From a virus: a stretch of 51,883 bases of DNA. The notes beneath the pieces are model-generated. The model was not told the origin of the DNA and searched no databases. It saw nothing but the letters and a program-made list of their open reading frames with translations. The stretch covers positions 1 through 51,883 of the IMG/VR virus record IMGVR_UViG_3300024346_000098; one strand, 5' to 3'. Positions 39,058-47,622 of this stretch are shown in pieces (position 1 is the stretch's first letter; each line of letters opens with the position of its first letter). A program made the position numbers and the translations under genes.

Positions 39058-39742
39058 TTTTTTGATTTTTGACTTTGAAACTACAGGTAAGAATCCAAAT
39101 AAGTGCCAATTGACTCAAATCTCCGCAATTGTATTGCATGGTAAGAAATTAACACTCCAGCCGGGTGGAGTGTTTGATATTGAAGTGCGACCTGAGTTTG
39201 ATGACGAAAAAGCTATTAAAGCAGGGTTTGATCCTGTTGAGCAAGAAGCTCTTGATGTAACACGTAAAACCCGCGAACAATTAGAAAAAGCTGTCGGACC
39301 TAAAGTTGCTTGGCAGCAGTTCTCTAACTTTGTAACTAAGTTTAATATGAAGGGGTCTCCATACTTTGCCCCAATTCCTGTAGGATTTAATATCAATAAC
39401 TACGATATGCCAATCTTAAATAGGTATTGTCAAATGTATGGGCCATCTGAAGAAAAAACCGGAAAACAAAAGCTCGTTCATCAAATTTATAAAGTAGACA
39501 TGATGGATGTATTGTTTGGATGGTTTGAAGATAACGACTCAGTTAAGAAATTAAATATGGGATATCTTAGAGAGTTCTTTGGATTCCCCGAAGAGAGTAA
39601 AGCAAATGCTCACAATGCTATTTATGATGTTGTTGACACTGCAAATATTTTTGTCAGATTTATGAAGTATCAACGTAAGTTAAACTCTAAGACTAATTTT
39701 GAGAAGTCGTTTGCAAATGCTCCTATGGATATTACTATATAA
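39035..39742 (+). CDS. dnaQ: DnaQ-like 3'-5' exonuclease
   Basis: A proofreading nuclease of the DEDD superfamily, 235 residues. ExoI motif FDFETTG (about 12-18), ExoII region VGFNINNYDMPIL (about 113-125), and ExoIII AHNAIYDVVDT (about 185-195, with His and Asp) make it DEDDh type. It lies between the two parts of the polymerase gene, so it most likely proofreads for it. An 18-nt perfect inverted pair lies at 39151-39174 inside the gene. Confidence 0.9.
   Translation: MSLNSNRDFLIFDFETTGKNPNKCQLTQISAIVLHGKKLTLQPGGVFDIEVRPEFDDEKAIKAGFDPVEQEALDVTRKTREQLEKAVGPKVAWQQFSNFVTKFNMKGSPYFAPIPVGFNINNYDMPILNRYCQMYGPSEEKTGKQKLVHQIYKVDMMDVLFGWFEDNDSVKKLNMGYLREFFGFPEESKANAHNAIYDVVDTANIFVRFMKYQRKLNSKTNFEKSFANAPMDITI
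39151..39177 (+). other. Hairpin inside the exonuclease gene
   Basis: A perfect 9-bp stem (39151-39159 with 39166-39174) with a six-base loop. Only three T residues follow, so it is less like a terminator than the other internal hairpins. Confidence 0.4.
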
Positions 39743-39751
39743 GAGGAACTA

Positions 39752-41341
39752 ATGGTTCAAATTGAAGATATCAAAAATTTTGAAGACGAAGCGACTTGGG
39801 ATTTGATTTGTAGCGGAAGAACTAAGGGGGTTTTTCAATTGGAGTCCAGACTGGGTTCCAGTTGGGCAAAAAGGGCGCAACCTCGTTCTATTGACGAATT
39901 AGCTGACTTAGTATCCATTATTCGCCCCGGTACGCTAGAGGCCGAATTAGACGGTAAATCCATGACCAAGCACTACACAGACCGCAAGGCTAAGATTGAC
40001 GAGACCAAATATTTACACCCGGCACTGGAAACGGTACTGGGTAAAACTTATGGAATTATCGTTTATCAAGAACAAGCTATGCGTATTGCTACAGAAATTG
40101 CTGGCTTTACACCTGAAGAAGCTGACTCACTTCGTAAAGCTATGGGCAAAAAAGATGCAGCACTTATGAAAGAAGTTGAAGAGAAGTTTATCAATGGAGC
40201 AAAAGCTAAAGGGCTAGTAGATAACGTATCAGCAGCTAAGATTTTTGAATGGATTGCCGCATCTGCTCGCTATTCATTTAACAAATCTCACGCTGTGGCA
40301 TACGCTATCAATTCATTTGCTTCGGCTTATTGTAAAACTCACGATCCAATTAAGTTCTATACTGTATATTTAAACAATGCTTCTAGTAAACCAGACAAGC
40401 AACGAGAGATAAAAGAACTTGTTATGGATGCAAAGCTACAAGGAATTGAAGTTCTGCCCCCTAGACTTGACTTCTTTTATCGTCGCTTTACAATGGATAG
40501 AGCTAGGAATGTCATATACTTTGGATACAGCGATGTTAAGAATGTTGGAGAGGGTGAGCAAGAGACATTAGCTAGAGTTGTCAAAGAAGCGGAAGGCGTC
40601 ACAGGAAAGTCTATTAAAGAATTTAATTGGCTGGAGTGCTTATTTCTTATTGGCAATGAGATCAAGAAGAATGCATTTATTTCTATTATTAGTGTTGGTG
40701 GCTTAATTGGAAAGAACAATAAGCTAAACAGGAATAGAATGGTCTTTGAATTTGATATTTGGAATAAGCTAACTATCAAAGAACAAGGATGGATAATAGA
40801 CAATTGGAAAAGCACAAAGATGGCTAATAGTGCATTCATTGAGTTAGTCAATAGAATGATTAATAATAACGAGAAGATTAATTCTCGCAGGATTACTTCC
40901 GTGCTAGATATCTATCAAGCCTTGCAAAATCCTCCTTATTCACTTGAGGACGATTATGTGTGGATTGCAGATATAGAACAGAAGCTTATGGGGTGTTCTT
41001 TGACTTGTTCTCAAGCAGATAACTTGGCGTTAGATGATGTTAATATTACTTGCAAAGAAATTGCTAATGGCGAAGTAACTAAAATGCAAGATGCTAAATT
41101 AGCAGTGAAAATAAACCAAGTTAGAGAATATAAACTAAAGAGAGGACAACATGAGGGCGAGTTTATGGCATTTGTAATTGCCGAAGATAGTTCTGGTGAA
41201 TTAGATTCTATTACGGTTTTTTCTGAAGAATTTTCCCAGTATAAGAAGTTGCTTTTTGAGGGCAATACGGTATTATTATATGGAGAAGTCCAAGAGAAAA
41301 AGGAAAAATCATTTGTAGTTAAAAAAGTATTTCAAATTTAG
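39752..41341 (+). CDS. dnaE-C: DNA polymerase III alpha, C-terminal half (split)
   Basis: The second part of the polymerase, 529 residues. It starts with FEDEATWDLICSGRTKGVFQLES (about 10-32), which follows directly on the last residues of the N-half in normal alpha subunits. The fingers contain RPGTLEAE, GIIVYQEQAMRIA (about 106-118) and FNKSHAVAYA (about 180-189). A helix-hairpin-helix/beta-binding type region with GYSDVKNVGEGEQETL (about 266-281) and an OB-fold (about 437-529) complete it. It has its own GAGGA ribosome site 9 nt after the exonuclease. Confidence 0.92.
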   Translation: MVQIEDIKNFEDEATWDLICSGRTKGVFQLESRLGSSWAKRAQPRSIDELADLVSIIRPGTLEAELDGKSMTKHYTDRKAKIDETKYLHPALETVLGKTYGIIVYQEQAMRIATEIAGFTPEEADSLRKAMGKKDAALMKEVEEKFINGAKAKGLVDNVSAAKIFEWIAASARYSFNKSHAVAYAINSFASAYCKTHDPIKFYTVYLNNASSKPDKQREIKELVMDAKLQGIEVLPPRLDFFYRRFTMDRARNVIYFGYSDVKNVGEGEQETLARVVKEAEGVTGKSIKEFNWLECLFLIGNEIKKNAFISIISVGGLIGKNNKLNRNRMVFEFDIWNKLTIKEQGWIIDNWKSTKMANSAFIELVNRMINNNEKINSRRITSVLDIYQALQNPPYSLEDDYVWIADIEQKLMGCSLTCSQADNLALDDVNITCKEIANGEVTKMQDAKLAVKINQVREYKLKRGQHEGEFMAFVIAEDSSGELDSITVFSEEFSQYKKLLFEGNTVLLYGEVQEKKEKSFVVKKVFQI

Positions 41342-41354
41342 GAGTTCGCACTTT

Positions 41355-41678
41355 ATGAATAGTTGTCATTTTGTAGGAAAGTTGGCAGCAGATCCTGAGC
41401 TAAGAGAAGTTAACGGCACACATGTCGTTAATTTTTGTTTAGCTGTTGAAGATTATCGCAAGGATAAAGAAGGAGAAAAACATCGTCAAGTTAATTTTCT
41501 TGATTTTGAAGCTTGGGATAGCGGAGCTACAACCATAGCTAAACACTTTAAAAAAGGCGATATGTTAATTATTGAATCGGAAGCTCGGCAACACAAGTGG
41601 ACATTCAATGATCAAAAAAGACAAAAAATTGTATTTAGGGTCAAAACATTTAAATCAGCAGGATGTAAAACGGAATAA
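41355..41678 (+). CDS. ssb: Single-stranded DNA-binding protein
   Basis: An OB-fold SSB of 107 residues with the family start (SCHFVGKLAADPELREV, about 3-19), the central VNFLDFEAWDSGATTIAKHFKKGD (about 46-69) and a final QKIVFRVKTF strand. It ends just after the OB-fold with SAGCKTE and lacks the acidic DDDIPF-type tail that recruits partners in bacterial SSBs. It follows the C-half of the polymerase by 13 nt. Confidence 0.9.
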   Translation: MNSCHFVGKLAADPELREVNGTHVVNFCLAVEDYRKDKEGEKHRQVNFLDFEAWDSGATTIAKHFKKGDMLIIESEARQHKWTFNDQKRQKIVFRVKTFKSAGCKTE

Positions 41679-41681
41679 CAT

Positions 41682-43334
41682 ATGAGACGAAAAAAAGTTC
41701 TATTCGTAACGGAAGCATCTTTCCATCCAACAGGATATTCCGTATACACAAAAGAAGTCTTGGCAAGACTACATAAAAATCCAAATATTGAAGTGGCCGA
41801 ATTGGGTTGTTTCACAGGTCCAGAATCACCAGAAATTAAAAATATTCCTTGGAGATTTTACGCCAATATTCCACCTGAATCAAATAAAGAATATATGGAT
41901 ACATATAATTCTTCAATGAGTAATAAGTTCGGAGAATTTTCATTCAATAGTGTTCTACTTGATTTTCAACCAGACTTTGTTATGGATATCAGAGATTGGT
42001 GGATGTTGGAATTTGAAGAAAGATCGCCTTTTAGGAATTTTTTCAATTGGGCCATCATGCCAACAGTAGATGCGGAACCGCAAAACACACAATGGATGGA
42101 CACATTCTCGACTGCTGATGCAGTATTTGCATACTCTGAGTTTGGTAGAGATGTTATGCTAAGGCAGTCAAAGAATATTAATTTTATTGACGTTGCTTCT
42201 CCTTGTGCAAGCGATAGCTTTTTCCCTATAAAAGACAAAAAAGCTTTGCGTAAAGAGTTTGGTGTAGATGAAAACGCTATTATATTTGGAACTGTGATGC
42301 GTAATCAAAGGCGTAAACTATATCCAGATTTATTCAAAGCTTTTCGATTGTTCTTGGATAAAAATCCTAGCTTATCAAATGTTTATCTATATTGCCATAC
42401 TGGATATCCAGATGTCGGATGGGAAATTCCAGATCTCATTAAAGAGAATGGGTTAGGCAATAAAGTGTTGATGACTTATAAATGCAAAAAATGCAATAAA
42501 GTTAAATCAATGTTCTTTAACGATGCTGTAGTTTATTGTCAGGATTGCAAAATGTTCTCTTCCACGCTAGCGGGGATTGGGAATAAGATGGAGGAAACCG
42601 AATTAAATAAAGTATACAATTTATTTGATGGTTATATTCAATGGGCAAATAGCGAAGGTTGGGGAATGCCACAACTTGAAGCTGCATATACTGGACTTCC
42701 AATTATATCAGTTCATTATTCAGCTATGCAATCATTAGTTGATAATATCAAGGGCATCGGAGTTAAGCCTTTAGGATTTTATAAAGAACTTGAAACCGGA
42801 TGCAATAGAGCCATTCCTAATAATCAAGAGCTAGCCAATGTACTTAGCTCTCTATCAACAGATGCAACAAAGAGAAAATACACAGCTACAAAATGCTATG
42901 AAAATTCCAAGAAGATTTATAATTGGGATTACACAGCAGATAAATGGCTGAAGTATTTCTTAGAAACTCCTGTTCCCGAATTAAGTCAAACATGGGATTC
43001 GCCTTCTAGGATATTTAATCCTGCAACTAGAATTCCAGATCAAATCTTACAATCGCCTCCGATTGAACAAGTTAATTGGCTATTCGTAAATGTATTGGGT
43101 AGACCAGACCTAATAAACAAATCTATGTGGAAAAGAATGGCAAAAGATCTTATGTATAGATCAACAATGACATCTCACATTGCAGGATATTATTATAACG
43201 ATTACTCTCATCCAGATATGGAAAAAAGATTTGAAGAGTTTACAATAGATAAAGCTCTACAGACATGTTTAAATATGAGAAATAATTTTAATCAATGGGA
43301 ATCAATTAGATTGCAAAAGGTTAACGCTAAATGA
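41682..43334 (+). CDS. GT4-type glycosyltransferase with zinc-ribbon insert, 550 aa
   Basis: A GT-B enzyme with an N-terminal domain starting KVLFVTEASFHPTGYSVYTKEVL (about 5-27) and a C-terminal domain with IIFGTVMRNQRRKLYPDLFKAF-type sequence (about 200-222) and NSEGWGMPQLEAAYTGLPIIS (about 324-344; E-x7-E). Between the two halves of the C-domain an insert (about 266-289) has CKKC and CQDC pairs, a zinc ribbon. About 130 extra residues follow the domain. Phage GTs of this kind could modify DNA or virion. It is the first gene of the second glycan cluster. Confidence 0.85.
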   Translation: MRRKKVLFVTEASFHPTGYSVYTKEVLARLHKNPNIEVAELGCFTGPESPEIKNIPWRFYANIPPESNKEYMDTYNSSMSNKFGEFSFNSVLLDFQPDFVMDIRDWWMLEFEERSPFRNFFNWAIMPTVDAEPQNTQWMDTFSTADAVFAYSEFGRDVMLRQSKNINFIDVASPCASDSFFPIKDKKALRKEFGVDENAIIFGTVMRNQRRKLYPDLFKAFRLFLDKNPSLSNVYLYCHTGYPDVGWEIPDLIKENGLGNKVLMTYKCKKCNKVKSMFFNDAVVYCQDCKMFSSTLAGIGNKMEETELNKVYNLFDGYIQWANSEGWGMPQLEAAYTGLPIISVHYSAMQSLVDNIKGIGVKPLGFYKELETGCNRAIPNNQELANVLSSLSTDATKRKYTATKCYENSKKIYNWDYTADKWLKYFLETPVPELSQTWDSPSRIFNPATRIPDQILQSPPIEQVNWLFVNVLGRPDLINKSMWKRMAKDLMYRSTMTSHIAGYYYNDYSHPDMEKRFEEFTIDKALQTCLNMRNNFNQWESIRLQKVNAK

Positions 43335-44422
43335 AAATTAAATATATTGGAAATTTTAATGATGGAACGGGCTGGGCAAAAGCTGCTACCTATAATGCTT
43401 TAGCATTAGATGCGGCTGGCTATGATATATACTGTGAAATTATTAGTTATAACAGTAAAGTCCCTAGCGATAAAGTACTTGAACCAAGAATTCAAGAATT
43501 GTTAGATAAAAAGACTGAAGAAGTTGATACTATTATTTATCATATGTTGCCTAGCGATTATAGATATAATGTAGGCGTAAAAAATATTGGATGTCTTGAA
43601 TTAGAAACTTTAAACTTATCTAATACTTTATGGATTAAAAAAATCAATATGATGGATGAGATTTGGGTTCCAAATCAAGCGTCTAAAAACTGCTTAGTAA
43701 ATTCAGGAATATCAGAAGATAAAATTAAAATATTAAACCATTCCTTTAACTTTGATAGCGTTGCTTCTGCGGAAGAAAGAAATACTATCGCCGGACTAAA
43801 TGGAACTTTTAACTTTGCTTTCGTTGGAGAGTTTGTAAGTAGAAAAAATTTAGAAGCTTTACTTATCGCTTTTCATAATGAATTCGATAAAACCGAACCC
43901 GTTAGCCTTTTGATTAAAACAAACGGTAATCCAGAAAATATTAATCAGTTTTGCGAATCCGTAAAAGTCAAAATGAAGAAAAGCAATAAATATAAAAAAG
44001 AAGTAGTTATATGCAATCAGCTAGAAGAAAAAGATCTATTCTCTTTATTAAAGCAGTGTCATGCACTTGTTGTGCCAAGTAGAGGTGAGTCATGGTGCTA
44101 TCCCGCTCTGGAATCTATGGCATTAGGATTGCCTGTGGTATACACTAGTGGGATTGGAATTGACGAGTATGATGTAAGTGGACTATCTGTTGCCTCTCAC
44201 GTAACCCCATGTTTTGGAGCCAATGATACACTGCAAGATTTATATACATCGGAAGACAATTGGCTTGAAATTAATATATTAGACTTGCAAAAGAAGATGA
44301 GAGAAGTGTTTACTCTATATCGAGAAGAAAGAGATTTATATAATCAAAAATCTAGTCAATGTATTGAAATGGCATCTAAATTTAATTTTACAAATAATGA
44401 ATCGGTAAGGAGTATCCTATGA
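43331..44422 (+). CDS. GT4-type glycosyltransferase, 363 aa
   Basis: A second GT-B enzyme. It begins IKYIGNFNDGTGWAKAATYNALAL (about 3-26). The acceptor domain ends with DEIWVPNQASKNCLV (about 109-123), and the donor domain has FAFVGEFVSRKNLEALLIAF (about 159-178) and VVPSRGESWCYPALESMALGLPVVYT (about 249-274), giving the E-x7-E motif. It overlaps the first GT by 4 nt. Confidence 0.88.
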   Translation: MKIKYIGNFNDGTGWAKAATYNALALDAAGYDIYCEIISYNSKVPSDKVLEPRIQELLDKKTEEVDTIIYHMLPSDYRYNVGVKNIGCLELETLNLSNTLWIKKINMMDEIWVPNQASKNCLVNSGISEDKIKILNHSFNFDSVASAEERNTIAGLNGTFNFAFVGEFVSRKNLEALLIAFHNEFDKTEPVSLLIKTNGNPENINQFCESVKVKMKKSNKYKKEVVICNQLEEKDLFSLLKQCHALVVPSRGESWCYPALESMALGLPVVYTSGIGIDEYDVSGLSVASHVTPCFGANDTLQDLYTSEDNWLEINILDLQKKMREVFTLYREERDLYNQKSSQCIEMASKFNFTNNESVRSIL

Positions 44423-44835
44423 AAGTTTATATTGGAAGTAGAGAGATTCAAGATCAAGCCTTTAAAAGTATCAAAGATGTCTCATTATTACAAGCCATCG
44501 CTGATGATGCAGAATGTACTAATGTTATCCTAGACGGGGTATTGCGTAAATATACTTTGTCTGAAATTGCAAATGTATTAAATACAGCTTTGTCAAAATT
44601 AAGAATCGGCGGGGAGTTAGTTATCAGCGATTTGGACTTCGATCTAATTATCTTTGCCCATAAGAAATTGTCAAATATGATTGAATTAAATAAGATGGTT
44701 GAAACAATAGGTGGATTTAAATCATTTTTGACTTATGAACTTGTATCGGATATGGTAAAAAGTAATCCTAGAATAAGTCTTATTTCTGTAGACATAACAA
44801 ATATCGAATTTAAATTAGTATTTAAGAGGGTATAA
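44419..44835 (+). CDS. Methyltransferase-like fragment, 138 aa
   Basis: RIGGELVISDLDFDLI (about 62-77) and the following helices resemble the second half of a class I methyltransferase as found in many sugar cluster genes. The glycine-rich SAM loop (motif I) is not visible in the first 50 residues, so it may not bind SAM. It could be a degenerate domain or one that works with a partner. ATGA overlap at both ends. Confidence 0.5.
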   Translation: MKVYIGSREIQDQAFKSIKDVSLLQAIADDAECTNVILDGVLRKYTLSEIANVLNTALSKLRIGGELVISDLDFDLIIFAHKKLSNMIELNKMVETIGGFKSFLTYELVSDMVKSNPRISLISVDITNIEFKLVFKRV

Positions 44836-45572
44836 TGAAGACATATATTTTTTCATGTGAAAATTGTAAACACGCAGATATAGCCGATGGAATTCAGACT
44901 GGTTGCAGCTTACACAAGCTGCAATCTTTTATTGATCAAGAAAAAGCATCTTTAAATCCTGAAAGTAATTTTTATGATTTAAACAGAGTGTGCCTATCAA
45001 AAAACTCAGATGAAGTCGCGCTAAAAACAAAAATAGGATATGTGTTTATTCTTAACGAGGTGTCAAAATTAGAAACCTTAAAAGAAAATATACATCTTTG
45101 CTTAGAAAATAATCCTATTTGGATTGGAGTTGTTCATAACTTACCAGAAGCTAACGACAATATCATAGAGTATTTTAAAGATGTACCATGCTTGCATAAT
45201 ATTATATGTAATTATGATCTTATAGATGATATCTATAAACCAGATCAACTACTTAAAAAGTATAAAAATGGATGGACTATTGTCAATGTAGTAGGCGAAG
45301 AATTCAATAAAGATTTGTGCTTAACCTTAGAAAACTATATTAGCAATAATGAGCAACCTGTAGGTCTAATTAAAGACGAGGGTGAATCCGTAAATAATTT
45401 CTGCTTCTTTAATATTATATATAAATTCCTAAAGGGTAGCAAGCCGGATATAAACGAAGAAACTGACGAAGTTACATTTGCAACATACGAAGAGAAGATC
45501 ATGGCTATGTCGCCCGATATGATTAAGACATGGAAGGAAATCTATGAGATCAACCGTAATTCTTCCAATTGA
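44835..45572 (+). CDS. Divergent glycosyltransferase-like protein, 245 aa
   Basis: The first 55 residues have four cysteines (CENC, C24, C53 region), possibly a small metal site. Then comes an alpha/beta domain with GYVFILNEVSKLETLKENIHLCLENNP (about 69-95) and WTIVNVVGEEF (about 147-157), which recalls GT-A folds. No DxD motif is seen. It overlaps the next gene by 29 nt. A hairpin with an 11-bp stem lies at 44901-44926. Confidence 0.5.
   Translation: MKTYIFSCENCKHADIADGIQTGCSLHKLQSFIDQEKASLNPESNFYDLNRVCLSKNSDEVALKTKIGYVFILNEVSKLETLKENIHLCLENNPIWIGVVHNLPEANDNIIEYFKDVPCLHNIICNYDLIDDIYKPDQLLKKYKNGWTIVNVVGEEFNKDLCLTLENYISNNEQPVGLIKDEGESVNNFCFFNIIYKFLKGSKPDINEETDEVTFATYEEKIMAMSPDMIKTWKEIYEINRNSSN
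44901..44930 (+). terminator. Terminator-like hairpin inside a glycan cluster gene
   Basis: An 11-bp stem (44901-44911 with 44916-44926, one G-T pair) with an ACAC loop is followed by TTTTATT. It lies near codons 23-32 of the 44835 gene. Confidence 0.55.
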
Positions 45573-46167
45573 TGATAAAGAAGATGATGTTGTCAGCTCG
45601 ATAATAAACCTGTTACAGAGCAACATAAAGCCCACAAATATATGCGTTATTGTAAACAAATCTATGGATGAGGCAAAAAAGGAAACAATCAAAGCTTTTT
45701 TTAGAAGTTGTTGTGACGATAGTCCTTATATAGAAGAGTATGAGCAAAATTATAAGGTTTGCAAAAAGACAAGAGAAGGTGTTAATTTCTTGAATATGAT
45801 TGTCAATGGAAAAAGTGACAATGATATGAAAAATATGGCTTTTGAATATATGAAAAATGATACAGACATATTTTTTACAATGGATTCAAATACTAAATAT
45901 TCACCTGAGTTTATAGAAAAGCATTTAGAAAAATTCACTGAGAAGATAATTGGGGCGGTTTACTCTGATTATATAATGAATAACAGCGTTGTTCTTTTGG
46001 ATTCAATACATAGCTTATTAGATCATAATGTAGATTGTAAACATGTAGCATTCAGATCTACTTTATTTTCAGATGGACCTTTTGATGGAGATAACTTTAG
46101 CGTTATCAAAGCGGGTTATCAAGACTCAATAATTAGACATATTCCTGAACCACTATATTCAACATGA
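45544..46167 (+). CDS. GT2-like glycosyltransferase, 207 aa
   Basis: A GT-A-type enzyme: STVILPIDDKEDDVVSSIINLL (about 3-24) is the nucleotide-binding start and DIFFTMDSNTKYSPEFIEKHL (about 114-134) is the metal-site region, with Asp-x-Asn rather than DxD. It ends with a FDGDNFSVIKAGY strand. It overlaps the nucleotidyltransferase gene by 4 nt. Confidence 0.65.
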   Translation: MRSTVILPIDDKEDDVVSSIINLLQSNIKPTNICVIVNKSMDEAKKETIKAFFRSCCDDSPYIEEYEQNYKVCKKTREGVNFLNMIVNGKSDNDMKNMAFEYMKNDTDIFFTMDSNTKYSPEFIEKHLEKFTEKIIGAVYSDYIMNNSVVLLDSIHSLLDHNVDCKHVAFRSTLFSDGPFDGDNFSVIKAGYQDSIIRHIPEPLYST

Positions 46168-46880
46168 GTAGATATGTAAGAAAAATCAAAGGGAAGAATT
46201 TCCCGCAAATTCAAATAGTAATTTTAGCTGCCGGATTGGGAGCCAGAACTAAATCTTACGAACCTAGATGTTTATTAAAAACTAATAATAAAAAAACAAT
46301 TCTAGAAAATCAAATGGATATATTGGAAAATATATTTAATAAAGCAGAAATTAGTATAGTTGGTGGATTTGGAATTGATAAGATAATTAAAAAGGTTGGT
46401 AAAAGAGCAAGAATTATTGAAAACCAAATGTATGAAAATACAAATAGTGGAGAGAGCTTAAAGCTTGCTGTAAATAATTCCTTGCTAGACAATGTATTAT
46501 TCTTGCATGGCGATTTAATAATATCTGACTCTATATTTGATAATGCTAATATAAATCAATCATTTTTACTTATTGATAAGTTAGGAAAGTTTGAAGAAAA
46601 AGAAGTCGGCCTAACTATTGTAAACAATAAGGCTACAGTTTTATCATATAACCTACCTACAAAATGGTGTCAGATTGCTTTCTTGGCAGAGAACGAGTTA
46701 GCTATATTGCGAAAATTATTTTTAAAACCTGATTTTAATCCAAAATTTATGTTGACTTTTGAAGTTATAAATAAGATAATAGAGAATGGTGGAAGTTTTA
46801 ATTGTTTTGACATTGGAAATAGTTTTATAAAAGAAATAGATAGTTTAAAGGACATTAATAATGAAAATTTTAGTAGATAG
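46164..46880 (+). CDS. Sugar-phosphate nucleotidyltransferase, 238 aa
   Basis: A member of the NTP-transferase (GT-A-like) superfamily that makes nucleotide-activated sugars. The signature is IVILAAGLGARTKSYEPRCLLK (about 18-39; G-x-G-x-R and the Lys). VLFLHGDLIISDSIFD (about 113-128) is the metal-binding Asp region. It would supply the activated sugar for the neighbouring transferases. The sugar cannot be told; phosphocholine-like or glycerol-like substrates are also possible in this superfamily. Confidence 0.82.
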   Translation: MSRYVRKIKGKNFPQIQIVILAAGLGARTKSYEPRCLLKTNNKKTILENQMDILENIFNKAEISIVGGFGIDKIIKKVGKRARIIENQMYENTNSGESLKLAVNNSLLDNVLFLHGDLIISDSIFDNANINQSFLLIDKLGKFEEKEVGLTIVNNKATVLSYNLPTKWCQIAFLAENELAILRKLFLKPDFNPKFMLTFEVINKIIENGGSFNCFDIGNSFIKEIDSLKDINNENFSR

Positions 46881-47622
46881 CACTTTGACATCGTATGCTA
46901 AGCCAGCTATTCTTTGCGGATTTCAAGCTTTTAGACATGACCCTAGACAAATCCCAACTTTCGATACTTTTGATATGGCAAGTCCAGACGTATATCTAGC
47001 GGACGCCGACTTGCTAAATCCAACTGTTTACAAAAATATTCAAGAGCGACCATCATTAAAAGTATGTGTAGTTCAAAAAGATGCAGGAACTGATCACGCG
47101 AATAAGAAAAGTTTTACAGAAATTTTTTCAAATCTATACGAATGGATTAATGATCCGGGCCATGCAGATATAGTGGAATATTCAAAAGCAAATTATATGC
47201 CAGAATACAAATCGGATATAGTGGCAATTGAAGAAGATGGGTCCCCCATAAGGGGAATTGAAAATATAGATCTTCCAAGTTCAATTATTTTTAGAATTTT
47301 TTCAAGTAGATTAATTAAAAATAATAAGTACTGTGGATATCTACAAGACAATGTAAGAAAGCACTTCTTTAAATCTTCTAGATTGAGCGTCTCAGAAGGA
47401 AATAATATATACAATTCAATTATATGCGGATGTTATCCGATTAGTGTATCTGACGATATAGTCACTGAATTAAATATAAATCATTCAATAAGACTAAAAG
47501 AAATGAATGAACAAATCCTAGATAGTAATACAAATTTTCATGCGTTGTCTAGAATACTTGATAAATTAGGACTAGAAAAAGAAGCGGATATCTTAAATAA
47601 GAAAGTGAAGGATCTATTATGA
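46861..47622 (+). CDS. Hypothetical glycan-cluster protein, 253 aa
   Basis: Not recognised with confidence. It has a Rossmann-like rhythm, with KVCVVQKDAGTDHA (about 67-80), and a late IICGCYPISVSDDIV (about 186-200), the type of loop found in CgeB-like or spore-type GT-B proteins. It overlaps the nucleotidyltransferase by 20 nt. Most likely another transferase in the pathway. Confidence 0.5.
   Translation: MKILVDSTLTSYAKPAILCGFQAFRHDPRQIPTFDTFDMASPDVYLADADLLNPTVYKNIQERPSLKVCVVQKDAGTDHANKKSFTEIFSNLYEWINDPGHADIVEYSKANYMPEYKSDIVAIEEDGSPIRGIENIDLPSSIIFRIFSSRLIKNNKYCGYLQDNVRKHFFKSSRLSVSEGNNIYNSIICGCYPISVSDDIVTELNINHSIRLKEMNEQILDSNTNFHALSRILDKLGLEKEADILNKKVKDLL

Noticed and set aside
37320-41341. 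Split intein or frameshift as the cause of the two polymerase halves
   Set aside because: No intein-like Cys/Ser start, block motifs or His-Asn end is visible at either break, and two other genes lie between the halves, so a simple frameshift cannot explain it.
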